NCBI GenBank assembly: GCA_028564675.1
Contig: JAOVVO010000359.1
Coordinates: 16,922-80,921, forward strand
Length of the DNA stretch: 64,000 nucleotides
Direction of reading: 5' to 3'
From: Onchocerca lupi
Taxonomy: Eukaryota; Nematoda; Chromadorea; Rhabditida; Onchocercidae
In this document: one piece after another, positions 53,501 through 64,000 of the stretch
Numbering within the stretch: position 1 is the stretch's first letter
Layout: every line of letters begins with the position of its first letter
Notes under the pieces: generated by a model
Seen by the model: the letters and a program-made list of their open reading frames with translations, nothing else
Told to the model about the DNA's origin: nothing
Database searches by the model: none
Made by a program: the position numbers and the translations under genes

Positions 53501-56500
53501 AGATTACTTACAAATGCATTCAAAAAACAAAGAACTGAGGATGTAATGAAATAGACAAGTGCTAAAGGAGGAGAATCTCTGCAAAATTAATGTCTACTTT
53601 TCTCATACAGCATCAAAGAAATGAAATTCACGAAGTTTCATTTTCACAGCTCTTCTTCTTCAAGTTTATTCACAATTCTTCTTGTCTTCAAAACCAAATC
53701 TGACATGATGCAATTATGATTGCTATAACAAAAAAAAAAAAAAAAAAATCGAATAAGACCAACATCATGACTATCATATGAATTGTCCGCCTGGTACACG
53801 GGAATGGAAGACGCTGCTGAAGGACTTGTCGAACTGAAAAAATTTATAAAAAGTCAACTGTCACCCAAAAGACATCGAATTTCTTTGATTTTCGGTTTTA
53901 GCAAGTCTTAAAATATGGATGAAATGAATGAACACAAATATTAAGGATAACAATAAATAAATGAAGAATGAATAAATAAATAAGCAATACACATTACTTG
54001 AAAGCTTCTTCTTTTAAAGCGCAAGCTGAATCTGATTCATCGGTGATAGAGGATTCTCGGAATGATTGCTGCCTCATTTTACGAACCTGGAAATCCAAAA
54101 ACAAAAATTTAAACGAGCGACAGATAAATAGAACGTGAAAACTTCTTGGAAATAAAAAAAAAGTTTTGTTAGTAAAAAAGTGAAATAAAATAAAGCAAGC
54201 ACTCCATTCATAGGTTAAAAAGATAAACGAACGATAAAATAAAACAAAAATATGCTGATCGAAGTAAAGCGAAGATGAAACAAAAGGTATGGAATAAGTA
54301 AAACATATGACTATACAGACGTAAATTTTTCGACTTCAAAAACTTACAAAAACACTAGGTTCAAGTGGTATCTGTGCTCTGATATCTTCAATAGACAGCT
54401 GTTTTTCTGATATTTTGTCAGAATCCGACTTTTTTTCAGTTAATTCACTGAGTGGTCTTGAATTAATTGATGAGCCTTTTTTCAAGCGATTTGTAGGGGC
54501 ATCCGAAGAACTAAGTGTTGGAAGTGAAGTTGTTGACCGTTCCAGTGTTACAGATGATGATTTCATCAGTGAAAAACTAAAGACAAGAAGTAAAAAATAA
54601 GAGGAATATTTTAATATTTATGGAATCAATTAGGATTTGAATTATTGCTTCTTCCAATTAAAAAGCAGAAACCAAAAAATCGAAGATATTGTAAGATACT
54701 AATACAATTTCTTCCAACTTATGCTCTACTTCTTCCAACTTAAAGCTCTTCTCTATCTCTTTAAAAGAATTTCCTGTGCAAAATCTTTTTTAAATTGACT
54801 GGTTTCAATTAAATCTTTAACACATCTAATTTATTTAAAAATTTAATCATATCAGAAACATTTCAAAATAATTTATAATACATAATCTAGCTCAACAACA
54901 TAACCAAGTTTCTTGCCATTTGAAAAGTTACCCTCTAAAACTACACAGCTGAAACAGAATAATTAAAAAGGGTTTTCATTTCGGTAAGAGAAGAATGACC
55001 TCTAATCTCTTACGCCATAAACTGATCTACATTGGATAAGTCATTATTAAAATTCTAATTAAATGTAATTTACAAGCAGAACTCTGACAATAGTTCGAAA
55101 AAAACAATATACCCATTTTTCATACTACGATAACTACCAAAATGTCGTGCTCGTCGTTCAGATTCAGATAATTTATCTTCTGCTACTTCTTGCTTTTCAA
55201 TCAAGTATTTGGCACAATCCACAGCACTCCATGCCGACGGTAATGCAGTGCTAAATTTTACTTGACACGAATTTTGTTCCTAAAATGAAGCAAACTTCTT
55301 GAAAAATTAAGCTGCAAACATCTCGCCCCCATTCCTTCTCTGTCGCATGCCTTATTTTTTTCATTAGTTACTGAAAATCTTCGCTCTTCTAGCTTCGAAA
55401 AATTCTTTGAAAATCCTTTATAATGAAAAAATTGAAATTCGAGAAAAATCTTTCGAGACTCAAAACACTCACATCTCCATTGTCGCATGCGATATTGGCT
55501 AAATGGCAAACTTCGGCAATCAGATTCTTCAGACTAAAAATATCTTTGGATGAACTTTTAATCTGAAGTTGCATTCATATAATAAATGATTAGTAATTAA
55601 ATTCAAAACTAGCACATTTCGAAAGCTTATCAGTAGCAAAAGAGAACTCCAACCAACCGTTCAGGATCTTTGGTACACAGAGTCCAAACTCGATGAGCTG
55701 GCCTAGTGGGCGAAAGCATATTATAAAGGGGTTGACTGAGTACTGACGACTTACTATCTCCCAACTCGCACAAAGCCTGGAAATTCGAAAATTTTTATAA
55801 ATACATTGTTCCTTTCTTTCTGCGAACAAGGCCTATTTTCGGATTGAATATCATGAAGCCCCGAATGAATTTTACTATAATTTTTTATGTAACAGTCTAT
55901 TTCGTTATCCTCAAAGACAATTTTTTATGTAAAAATCTTAATTATAAAAGAAAACCTCTCTAATTTTTTTTTCAATCAAATTTTCCGAAAAGACGGTATG
56001 GCAAGATTACTATCGCTTTAAGGTAGTGTTGCAACATTATTATCGTATTAAATATTGCAACGTATTAATGTTGCAATGTCATTATCATATTTGCAGTATT
56101 GCAACATTATTATCATATCTGTAGTGTTGCAACATCATTATCATATTTTAAATATTGAAAAATAATTCAAATTAACCTCGAATTTTATGGCAATAATGAT
56201 CTTGTCAGTAACAAATTTAATGTAACCATTCGATAAAAGATGTCCTCAAGTTTTCTTTCAATAAAATTATGTGACTTAATTCTGAAGAAGGCAAGCTGCA
56301 CTAAGAAATAAGAATATTCTAGTGATTCCGATTTAATTATTAAAAATCGAATTAAATTATAAGATAATTCATATATGTTGACGGCGGCAAATTATTTTAC
56401 CCTAAATCCAAATTTGAAGTTTACATTATCAAGTGAGAAGCCAATGCCTATGCTGCGTATCTTAATTTGGTCTAGTGTTGCCTTTCCTAACAAATAATTT

Positions 56501-57739
56501 TAATAAATGAATGCTCACAAAAAGTGAATTAATACATTCGATTTGTTACAAAGAATGCTTCGACTTATTCGAAACTTTAAGTAGCATCTATATAAATGCT
56601 CCGTCCGTCGCAATGGGATACAAGAAAACTTCCCTATGAAGTGAAGCATATATTATAGTGTCTAAAACATGAATTAAGATTTAATGTCTCTAATTCAGGA
56701 ATTTCCGAATGCAATACTGTTTTAAGTTGCAGTGTCATGATTTTGTAATTTAAATTTAAATTGAAAAACAAATCAGAAACATGTTTGACTATTACTGTAA
56801 AGAAAAATAATCACTTGAAACAGATAAATTAAAATGAATGTAACGAACTCTGTTCAGCCTCGAAATAAGTAAGCGATCCGGTTCGTTCAGTTCCTCAAGA
56901 CGTTTCCGGAGAAGATCAATCAAGTGACATTCCAACTAAAATTGAGACTGAATATTCGCTTTCTGGGCTTTCTAATTTACAAATAAAAATTTAAATAAAA
57001 CAAAGGTAATTACTTTGAAATATTTCTCACAATACCTTATCAAAAACATCAGGATTATTAATATCTTTAAGTAAATTTGCACATAAAAATTAACTATGGT
57101 AGAATTTTTCAGTTTCGTTAATATTTTTACGTACTATAAACTTCAAAGTGTTCAAGATCATTTGCCATCCAAAACTGTTAAGTTCTTTTCTCTTTTTTTT
57201 TCCTTCAGTCTGCTCATTCTTGTATCATTTTTTATTACTGCTGAGGTTCATTTTGAATAATTACAAATTTGTAAGAACTGTGTTTGATGCAACATGATTA
57301 GAATTCATCACTGGATCGAATGCCGTTCAATCTAGTAAAAAAAAAAAAAAAAAAAAGACACGGATCTAATCAACAGCCTTTTGATAAAATCAATCAGCAA
57401 AGTAGGTCTACGACAAATTGGGAAATGATTAGTCAAATTCGATCAAACAATACAATAAAAAAAAAAAAAAAACGAAGAGCGAACAAATTTAAGGATATGA
57501 CTTACTACTAATTATATAAAAAATTTGACTTTTCACAAAACCATGTATAAAAACTATCCTATAAAAGAGTTATACGTACAGTAGCAGTAAATTCACGTAT
57601 CTGCATTTCAAATTCTTTGGCAAGATTGGATCGTGTAGAGCATCTTCCTTCCAGTGCTTGCATTGTTGAACGATACAACTCTTTGCGATGCCATTTACCA
57701 CTCCGATGTTCCGTATGTCCGTTCATCAGATGACATACA
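50512..57739 (-). CDS. TRIM-NHL-type protein (partial 5')
   Basis: Proteins of this class combine zinc fingers and a coiled coil with a C-terminal NHL beta-propeller and act as ubiquitin ligases or RNA-binding regulators (known for the class). Exons: 57739-57580, 56935-56849, 55776-55654, 55562-55473, 55279-55113, 54576-54348, 54086-53998, 53833-53764, 53444-53246, 52421-52246, 52037-51900, 51745-51669, 51335-51182, 51039-50899, 50682-50512; all in phase, about 690 codons. The first visible exon carries the second half of a B-box (VCHLMNGHTEHR), then helices. The middle is Ser/Thr-rich. From about residue 350 come propeller-like strands with NHL flavour (RGELFVISGDNHRSAIWMY, LGNLLILDYATSRLWALL) ending GDWIYMTCFARREV. 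Exon 57739 starts in mid-codon, so at least one upstream exon (B-box start, possibly RING) is missing. It could be the nhl-1/TRIM32 type; repeats are too divergent for me to name it. Confidence 0.8.
52645..53139 (+). mobile_element. LTR-like repeat, copy 2, in NHL-gene intron
   Basis: It aligns with 19715-20218 over nearly its whole length, including AATTCGACAGTCCAA, CACTGTTAATACC, AATAAAGCCTAT (AATAAA at 53031-53036) and CCGAGTCACAATAGCAACA. Its left part carries about three AAACATGTTT minisatellite units (52695-52760) where copy 1 has a shorter segment. It lies antisense inside the intron between exons 53246 and 52421. A short open frame (52766-52948) inside it is not a gene. Confidence 0.6.
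56025..56160. repeat. Tandem GTTGCAAC-ATTATTATCATAT repeat in NHL intron
   Basis: Four to five degenerate units of roughly 25-35 bp, each with TTGCAAC followed by ATTATTATC and an AT spacer. They lie between exons 56849 and 55776. The core TTGCAA is itself palindromic. Confidence 0.75.
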
Positions 57740-60700
57740 CTGCAAAGAAAAATTTCGGATTTGATGAGAATGTCAATAAGGATTATGCTGTATTTCCCTT
57801 TGACATTATTTAATTAAATTTTTCTCAAATTATTTTATTCTTTCAAATTCTTTTAACAGAATCAAGCTTTTAATATACTTTCAATACATCAAGGGGAGTC
57901 TTATTTTTTGATTTTTACTGAACAAAATTATACTGGTTTTAAAAGAGAACAAGGAAAAGAAATTACTTTCGCATGATTAGAAAGTTGTCAAACTGATTAT
58001 CATAACTCAAATGATACAGAAAATGAGATTAGGAAAGAAAAAAATTAACCCTGACGACCTACAGTTCAAATCCTGGAAAGCGTTGGCACAAAAAGAAGTC
58101 CAAAATTGACGTCTCATGCATTTCAAGAAGGTATGAAGAAAACTCTAGCTCTTCTTAACTACAAAGTTATGCATGTTATATCTAAAACCGAATTTTGAGA
58201 AGAAATTTAACATCTGGTTAAATTTTAAAAAAAATATTTGAACATAATACAATATGAATTCAGCTCGTTCAAAATGTTATGAATAATTGAGTAGCTGCAT
58301 TAACAGTAATCGAGACTGTCTTTTTCAAAAATTTCTTTAAAAAAAATCTGAGAATCCTTTTTTCCTTTTCATATTCACTTTGATTCTAAATTCCACAATG
58401 ATAAATTTGATGTATTCCTCTTCTATTAATTTTTAGATCGAAATATGAAACTACTAGAATTTAGAGGCCAAGTGCAGGTTCTCAAAAGAGCAAATAAAAG
58501 ACGCATAAACAAGCGGACAGAATAAAACGGAAGGATAAGAAGAAATGGAGATAAAAAAAACAAATATAATGGACAGTGAAGAATGCTTATTTGCTTTTTA
58601 TAGATTGCTAAAAAGCAGCCCAGCAATGTCGGATTATATAAGCCAAGCTTAGAGCTAAGCTTTTGCCCTTCCATTCATGGACACTTCATCATTTCAGCTC
58701 ATTGCTTCGAATTTCTCCGGCTGAAGTATCATATTTCAACTTTTCTCTACGTAAAACTATCATCTATATGGTTATCATATCACTGAAAGTCATAAACTGT
58801 CATTTGAAAATTCGCATTTTCATTTTGAAGTCCTAATTAATTTCAGATATATCCACAGCCAATATTTCCGGTCGTTTAGCGCTTTTTTTTCCAGTGTCAA
58901 ATAAGGAAACAACTGGGACTATAATCAAGACGATTTAGCAAAATCATTTCGTTTAATAAGTTTATTGGTAATGTGTCATGTTTATTTGAATGACTTGTTA
59001 AGCAAGCACTTGTTTGTGATGTACTAAAATATTCATCATAATCATATCAGTGAGTAGATGCATTTACTTTGTTTTAATTTTAATACTATGTAAATAGAAT
59101 ACTCGAAAAATGAATAACAATATGGGAAAGAAGAATAAATGTCGATTAAATTCATTGAAAATGCAAAAATAAAAATAAAAATAAAAATTTCGCAAGCCAA
59201 TAATTTTTTTTTTCGAAATGGGGTTGAAATGATCAGAATTCTCCTACTAAGATTAGTGTTTAAAAATAAAGATAATATAATGGCAAGAAAGTATGTATCT
59301 GTAGAAAAAAAAAGAAAGATTAATTGAAATTATGAAATACCTCAAAGTTAAAAATCTTAAGTTTCTTCATAGATAATATCCTTGCGTTATCTTTTTTCAG
59401 TAATATTTGCAAGTCTAACACTTTATCTAGTCGATAGATATCATAATTTTTCTAGCTTATCAAATTTCGTGACTGTTTCAATCTCAATTAAAGTTATTAC
59501 TTTTTCTTATCTCAATTTATAAGCCATTCTTATCATATGTACTTTCGAATATTTGAACAGAATATAATCTAGTATTTCCTGGCCATGTCTTATTAGAATT
59601 GCCCAGCACAGTTTTTCTTTCATTTTTTTTTTTTAATAATTATATTTGATGAATTAAACGCCGAATATTGCTGCAAAAATGACTCTTTTAAAAACGATTC
59701 GAATTTTCCACTAGTAAAATTATTTCAATTTAGCCCAAAAGTCTGATTGGAATTTCGATTTCTTCTGATGTCCTTTTTTTTCTTCCTTTTTTTTTTTTTT
59801 TTTTTGTTCCTTGTCAAATTTTAGATATTTAAAAACAAATTTGAGAAAAAAAATGAAGAAAAATTTCCGAAAGGAAAACAAACTTCAATTATTTTGGCAC
59901 TAAAGACTTACAATATCTCTGTCTTTCTTCTATTCTTTTCGTGCCTTTAAGCAAAAGGGAGCCTGTTTAAAGGTTTTATTAATTTATTTAAGTGATTATT
60001 GGATGAAATTAAAAAGAAAAAAAGAATCTTTACTTTGTCAACAACACATTCAATGAAGGCATGAAATATTTATATCTATCGGGCACGAATGAAGAATTGG
60101 GAAAAAAGCCAAGGAATATGGTTAGCAAAAGCTAGACATAAATGATTATTTCTATATGATGAAAGGCCCTTCATCCACCACTATTTCCTCTTGGCCTCCA
60201 AAACCCTATTTCTTTGAAATATGGTTAAGAAAGTGCTAACTAATGTCGATATATTAAATAGCCAAGATAGTGCCAATGTTTCTTCAGATCTTATCAGATA
60301 ATTTTTTAATAAAATGATATCTAACAAAATTCATCAAAAAAGAGGGGTCTCTAACAATGCTCTATCCCCATAAACAACAAGTAAAACTATTAAAAAATAT
60401 ATTTACCTATAGAGAACAGATATCTTACTTCATTTGTTATATGATTCAGGTCATATGTGAAATGCATAGTTAATTTAATCAACGTATAAAAGTAACAATT
60501 TTGCAACTACAAAATATCTATTAAATAATTCCGAACAAAAATTTGTACAAAATATCCCCTGTGAAGATCAGTAAAGAAGAGATTTCTTAAACTTTCCAAA
60601 AGATATGGAAGACCCAAATATAAAGCTATCAAATGATTTTTGAACTTATAGACATTCGAAAAGACAAAATTGATTTGAAGACTTTTGTTATTTTTTCTTT

Positions 60701-62663
60701 TTCTTTCGATGCTTTTTTTTTATTACATTTCGATTCTAAAATGAAAAAACTTGTGATTAGGTGGTTATCAGTTGCAATTCTCTTTTTTCACATGCCTTAA
60801 GATATTTGCATTCCCATCTCATTATCTTGATTATAGAGCTGTCACATTCCATTAAATTCATTAAAATTGTGTAGTAGTTGTTTCAGCTTTGAGAATATAA
60901 AAATGATGGAAACATATTTAAATATGTATATTTGTGTGTGTTGTGTTGCAAACGCAGATTAATTATGCCTTATTATTGACATCTAATCGTCAATTCTCTC
61001 TCATTTACCATGTTTATGTTTTCATTTTCTTTGCTAAAAGTAAATATTTCTTTTTTAATAAAATACTGACAAAATCTAACTCATCTCAAGCCGTCGTCGA
61101 CATTTTTTTCTTTTTTCTAATTAATTTCAACGGAGAAAAGGAATAGATTTCAATAACGTATAACTGTGACTTGAAATGCGAACCTTTTTTTCATTAATGA
61201 ATAAATCCTTTTTTAATGCTATGCATTCCGTATTTACTAAGAAATTGATTAATTTTTGTCAATACAAGATTTTTTGATAGAAACTTATTCCGTATTCAGA
61301 AAATATTATCACAATCGCTGTGTAATTTTCCGGTATCCTATATAAGTTAATAATGCAAAATAAATATTTCTTATCGTCATATTCACATTTCTTGAACAGT
61401 ACTTTTAATTCTTCTAAGAAGCTTTCCAAAAATCATAAAAAACTACGCATAGCTGTAATAATCAGTTATAAGCATATCCAATTTGAATGAGAAAAAATTT
61501 ACTGTTTAACTCAAATAATGAGAAAATTACTAAAAATTTCTGAAATTATAAGATTGACGAATGTACGTTATTTAACAAAAAAGAAAAATGTACAGGCAAA
61601 GACTTTTAAAATTAACATCCTTTCCCAAGTTTGGAATTTGTAATAACTGAATGCTTTCCGGAAATCTCAAACAATTCTCGATTATAATAATTAGCTTTTT
61701 TTTTTTTTAAAAAAATCAATTCTCTCGTAATATTTGTTCCAAGTGCTCTTTTGAGCATTACTGTTCTTTTCCAACGGAGATAATAATGGATAAAATTTAT
61801 GACTGCAAACAGAAATAACTTTACAAAGTATAATGCTTCTCTAAAAAACCGAAAATAGACAGATCACTTGAAGTGCAGATACTTTTAATAGGCACTTCGT
61901 AAATATTGGAATCATTTCCATATCACAAGTTTTAAAAAGAAGCACTTAAAAATTTCATAGGATTATTCATAAATGTATATTTTGCTCAGAGAATTGGTGC
62001 TTTATAATAATTCGATATCTTAGTCTAAAAAACTGGAAATAATCCAAAACCATTGCAAATTTTAAAAACATAAATGGACTACATTCTATAACTGTCACTA
62101 TCATTATGTTCTTAAAGTTGAAAAAAAAAGAAAAAAATGGAAAAACACTTTTCACTAGGATCGTTCGTTCTATCCTTTCAATTTATTTATATAAACTATT
62201 TATTAACAACATCAGCAATAATGAATGATTTTGATATTGGATAGCTCATTTCAAAGATATATCAGAAATCTGACCATTGAACATCTAACTTTTTAATAAA
62301 TTAATTCCAAAAATTCAAACTCTAATTTTTTTTTATTTTCACTTTTATTTAAACTCCTTTATTTGACAACCTCGACTTGAATCGTTCCATGTATAATTTT
62401 GCCTTGAACTGTTTATATACTAAAGTTTAAGTAATTCAATGCATGCCTTGTTCTGATTTATTGCTATGTAACAGATGTGAATTTCAATTTCACGTGCGTA
62501 TGTTGCAATTTTTGGCATCAGTTACATTCCAAAACAAGTCTACTATTAGATATAACACATGACAGTCTGACTTATTTAGAGAAAAACAGATTTCAGATAT
62601 GCTACGACATGTTCAATGAGTGCTTCATTCTAACTTATTTTGATAACTTTGTGCAATTATTTT

Positions 62664-62681
62664 TATATATATATATATATA
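62664..62681. repeat. TA microsatellite
   Basis: About nine TA units in gene-free DNA. A second TA/ATAA-rich stretch fills the last 45 bases of the window (63955-64000). Confidence 0.9.
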
Positions 62682-63527
62682 AATTACATCTCATTCTAAT
62701 CATTTACTTCTATCTTCCCTGTAATTTTTTATTGCTTTAGTTAGCAAGGAGATTCTCTGAAAAAATGCTTTTGAAAAATAAGCTTTTCTTTTTCAAATCA
62801 TCTATTCAAAATCGTGCATCTGAAATAAGCTTTCATTTTCGATGAAATCAGAGCTATTCAATGAGCAAAATGTTCTTTTGAGGATGCAGATAAATGATTT
62901 TAATTCTTGCATGAGATAAAAATAGTGAGTGCTGACAGATGGGTACCCATATCTACTTGTCCAAGATTGTTTAATTATTCAACTTTTAGTTGCTGTTTGC
63001 TTAACTGCTAACGATGAACAAAGTGGAAATTCGCACGAAATGAAGAAATTTCGTTTCGATGAAAACAAAAATTACTCTGAACATATTGCAATTTTTTTAA
63101 ACATAAATTAGTAGGATTTGCAAAATTCAACCACGATATGTCAGACCAATCTCACCGCCTTGACATTGAACCTAAGTCAAATCTAAAGAGACATGGTAAT
63201 TACTTTCTTGATAATTATTCTACGTTATCAACATTGCACCACTTTGTTGAGAAAATGTGAACATTCAATATTCTTGACTATTTTTTGTCTCTTTATTCTT
63301 TATTTTAAACCATTAATTCAATAGCTGAGAGTTCCATTTATAACACCAATAATTATACTATTGCCAGAAGTTAAATCGCTATAAAACAGATTAGTCCTAT
63401 GATAGTATTCAAAGATCGCAAAGGCTTTCCAACCATCAATTAACTTATGCTCAATAAGTACTTTATAATGGGAAACATAGATAGGCAGAAAGAGTTATAT
63501 CTGATTCTTCTATATTTAATTTAAAAT

Positions 63528-63662
63528 TAATGATACCTAATGGCTTGATTTTCATGATTTCAGGACAAATTTACGTGATTTCAGCGCAAATTTAGAGGCA
63601 AATTTTTCAGAACAATTTAAATTTGTCCTGAAATCGTGAAAAGCCAAACTATTGGATACTCC
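63528..63662. repeat. Large inverted repeat with GATTTCAG motif
   Basis: Left and right arms of about 45 bp are inverted copies; both contain GATTTCAGGACAAATTT (right arm as AAATTTGTCCTGAAATC) and the outer pair TGGCTT / AAGCCA. The left arm's motif is repeated once more as GATTTCAGCGCAAATTT between the arms. The ~130 bp unit is non-coding and MITE-like. Confidence 0.7.
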
Positions 63663-64000
63663 AGTTTTAAGAAATAACAATTGGTTACATTAATTCAAGA
63701 AAAATGAGTACCACAATCATCTAAAAAGAAAAAAGAAATGGAAAATCTCAGTAAATATGCCACGAAATATTATTCTGCTGATGCCTTTTGATTGCAATCT
63801 TATTCACTGCCATTAATCAAATAATTCAGTATTCTTAGAAAATCTTTCCGGAAGATAAAGTCGGAACTAATATGGATGCATAACTCTATGTATAAGCATT
63901 AATGATTTTGCTATGATCAGACAATTTTTAAAACTGCCTATTCCCTTTTTACTTTATATATATATACATATAATATAATAAATAAATAAATGTATATATA

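Larger units (their letters stand above)
57740..64000. other. 6.3 kb without an identifiable gene
   Basis: This lies upstream (5') of the visible NHL-gene exons. It should hold either a long 5' intron or the promoter, since the first visible exon begins mid-codon. I could not find a RING or B-box exon here. It holds homopolymers, a TA microsatellite at 62664-62681 and a large inverted repeat at 63528-63662. Open frames at 58426-58674, 60934-61146, 62477-62740 and 62929-63111 lack convincing support. Confidence 0.5.

Noticed and set aside
56025..56160. CRISPR-like spacing of short repeats
   Set aside because: Units are adjacent and degenerate with no unique spacers, and the host is eukaryotic.
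58426..58674. Hydrophobic minus-strand frame upstream of the NHL gene
   Set aside because: No B-box or RING pattern and no splice donor in usable phase to reach 57739.
62929..63111. 60-codon frame with a hydrophobic run that mimics a secreted peptide
   Set aside because: Isolated, no homology I can recognise, and no donor or acceptor context; chance is sufficient in this composition.

Overview
The window is eukaryotic and reads as nematode DNA. It is strongly AT-rich, with small phase-consistent exons, introns ending in TTTTCAG or TTTGCAG, and long AT-rich intergenic stretches full of homopolymers. Nematode-type genes are present: a TAX-2-like CNG channel beta subunit, an ANC-1/nesprin giant protein and TFG-1. 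Intron sizes (about 100 bp to 6 kb) and the degree of divergence fit a filarial or other spirurid parasite better than Caenorhabditis; that assignment is inference. I built the gene models by hand from splice signals and reading phase, so single-base errors at exon edges are possible. No bacterial features, CRISPR array, tRNA or rRNA was seen.

Layout, left to right. (1) 1005-17034, minus: the N-terminal part of anc-1/nesprin, with two CH domains followed by helical spectrin-like sequence in 16 exons; the gene may continue off the left edge. (2) 18674-22701, minus: GMPPA, the regulatory subunit of GDP-mannose pyrophosphorylase, 8 exons, complete. (3) 23448-26937, minus: TFG-1 (PB1 domain, coiled coil, Q/P-rich tail), 6 exons, complete. 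(4) 31671-37108, plus: tax-2, 14 exons, complete, but with one splice donor that lacks the GT. (5) 38197-42418, minus: an orphan gene, 8 exons, predicted to encode a secreted, very basic, low-complexity protein. (6) 50512-57739, minus: a TRIM-NHL-type protein with B-box remnant, coiled coil, Ser-rich linker and C-terminal beta-propeller; its 5' end is not found in the window.

Between and inside genes lie interspersed repeats. Two roughly 0.5 kb LTR-like elements sit in introns of GMPPA and the NHL gene, both antisense to their host. A modular family joins an AAACATGTTT-type minisatellite to a small terminal-inverted-repeat element (28.3-28.9 kb and 44.8-45.3 kb, with pieces at 16.3, 19.8 and 52.7 kb). 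Several long hairpins are also present (15.08, 41.05, 44.5 and 63.5 kb).

The genes do not form one pathway: nuclear anchorage, nucleotide-sugar control, ER-export scaffolding, sensory transduction, a secreted orphan and an RNA-binding or ubiquitin-ligase type protein. The observations most worth following up are the AT instead of GT donor in tax-2, the secreted orphan, and the modular repeat and hairpin families. I did not find a clearly new multi-gene system.
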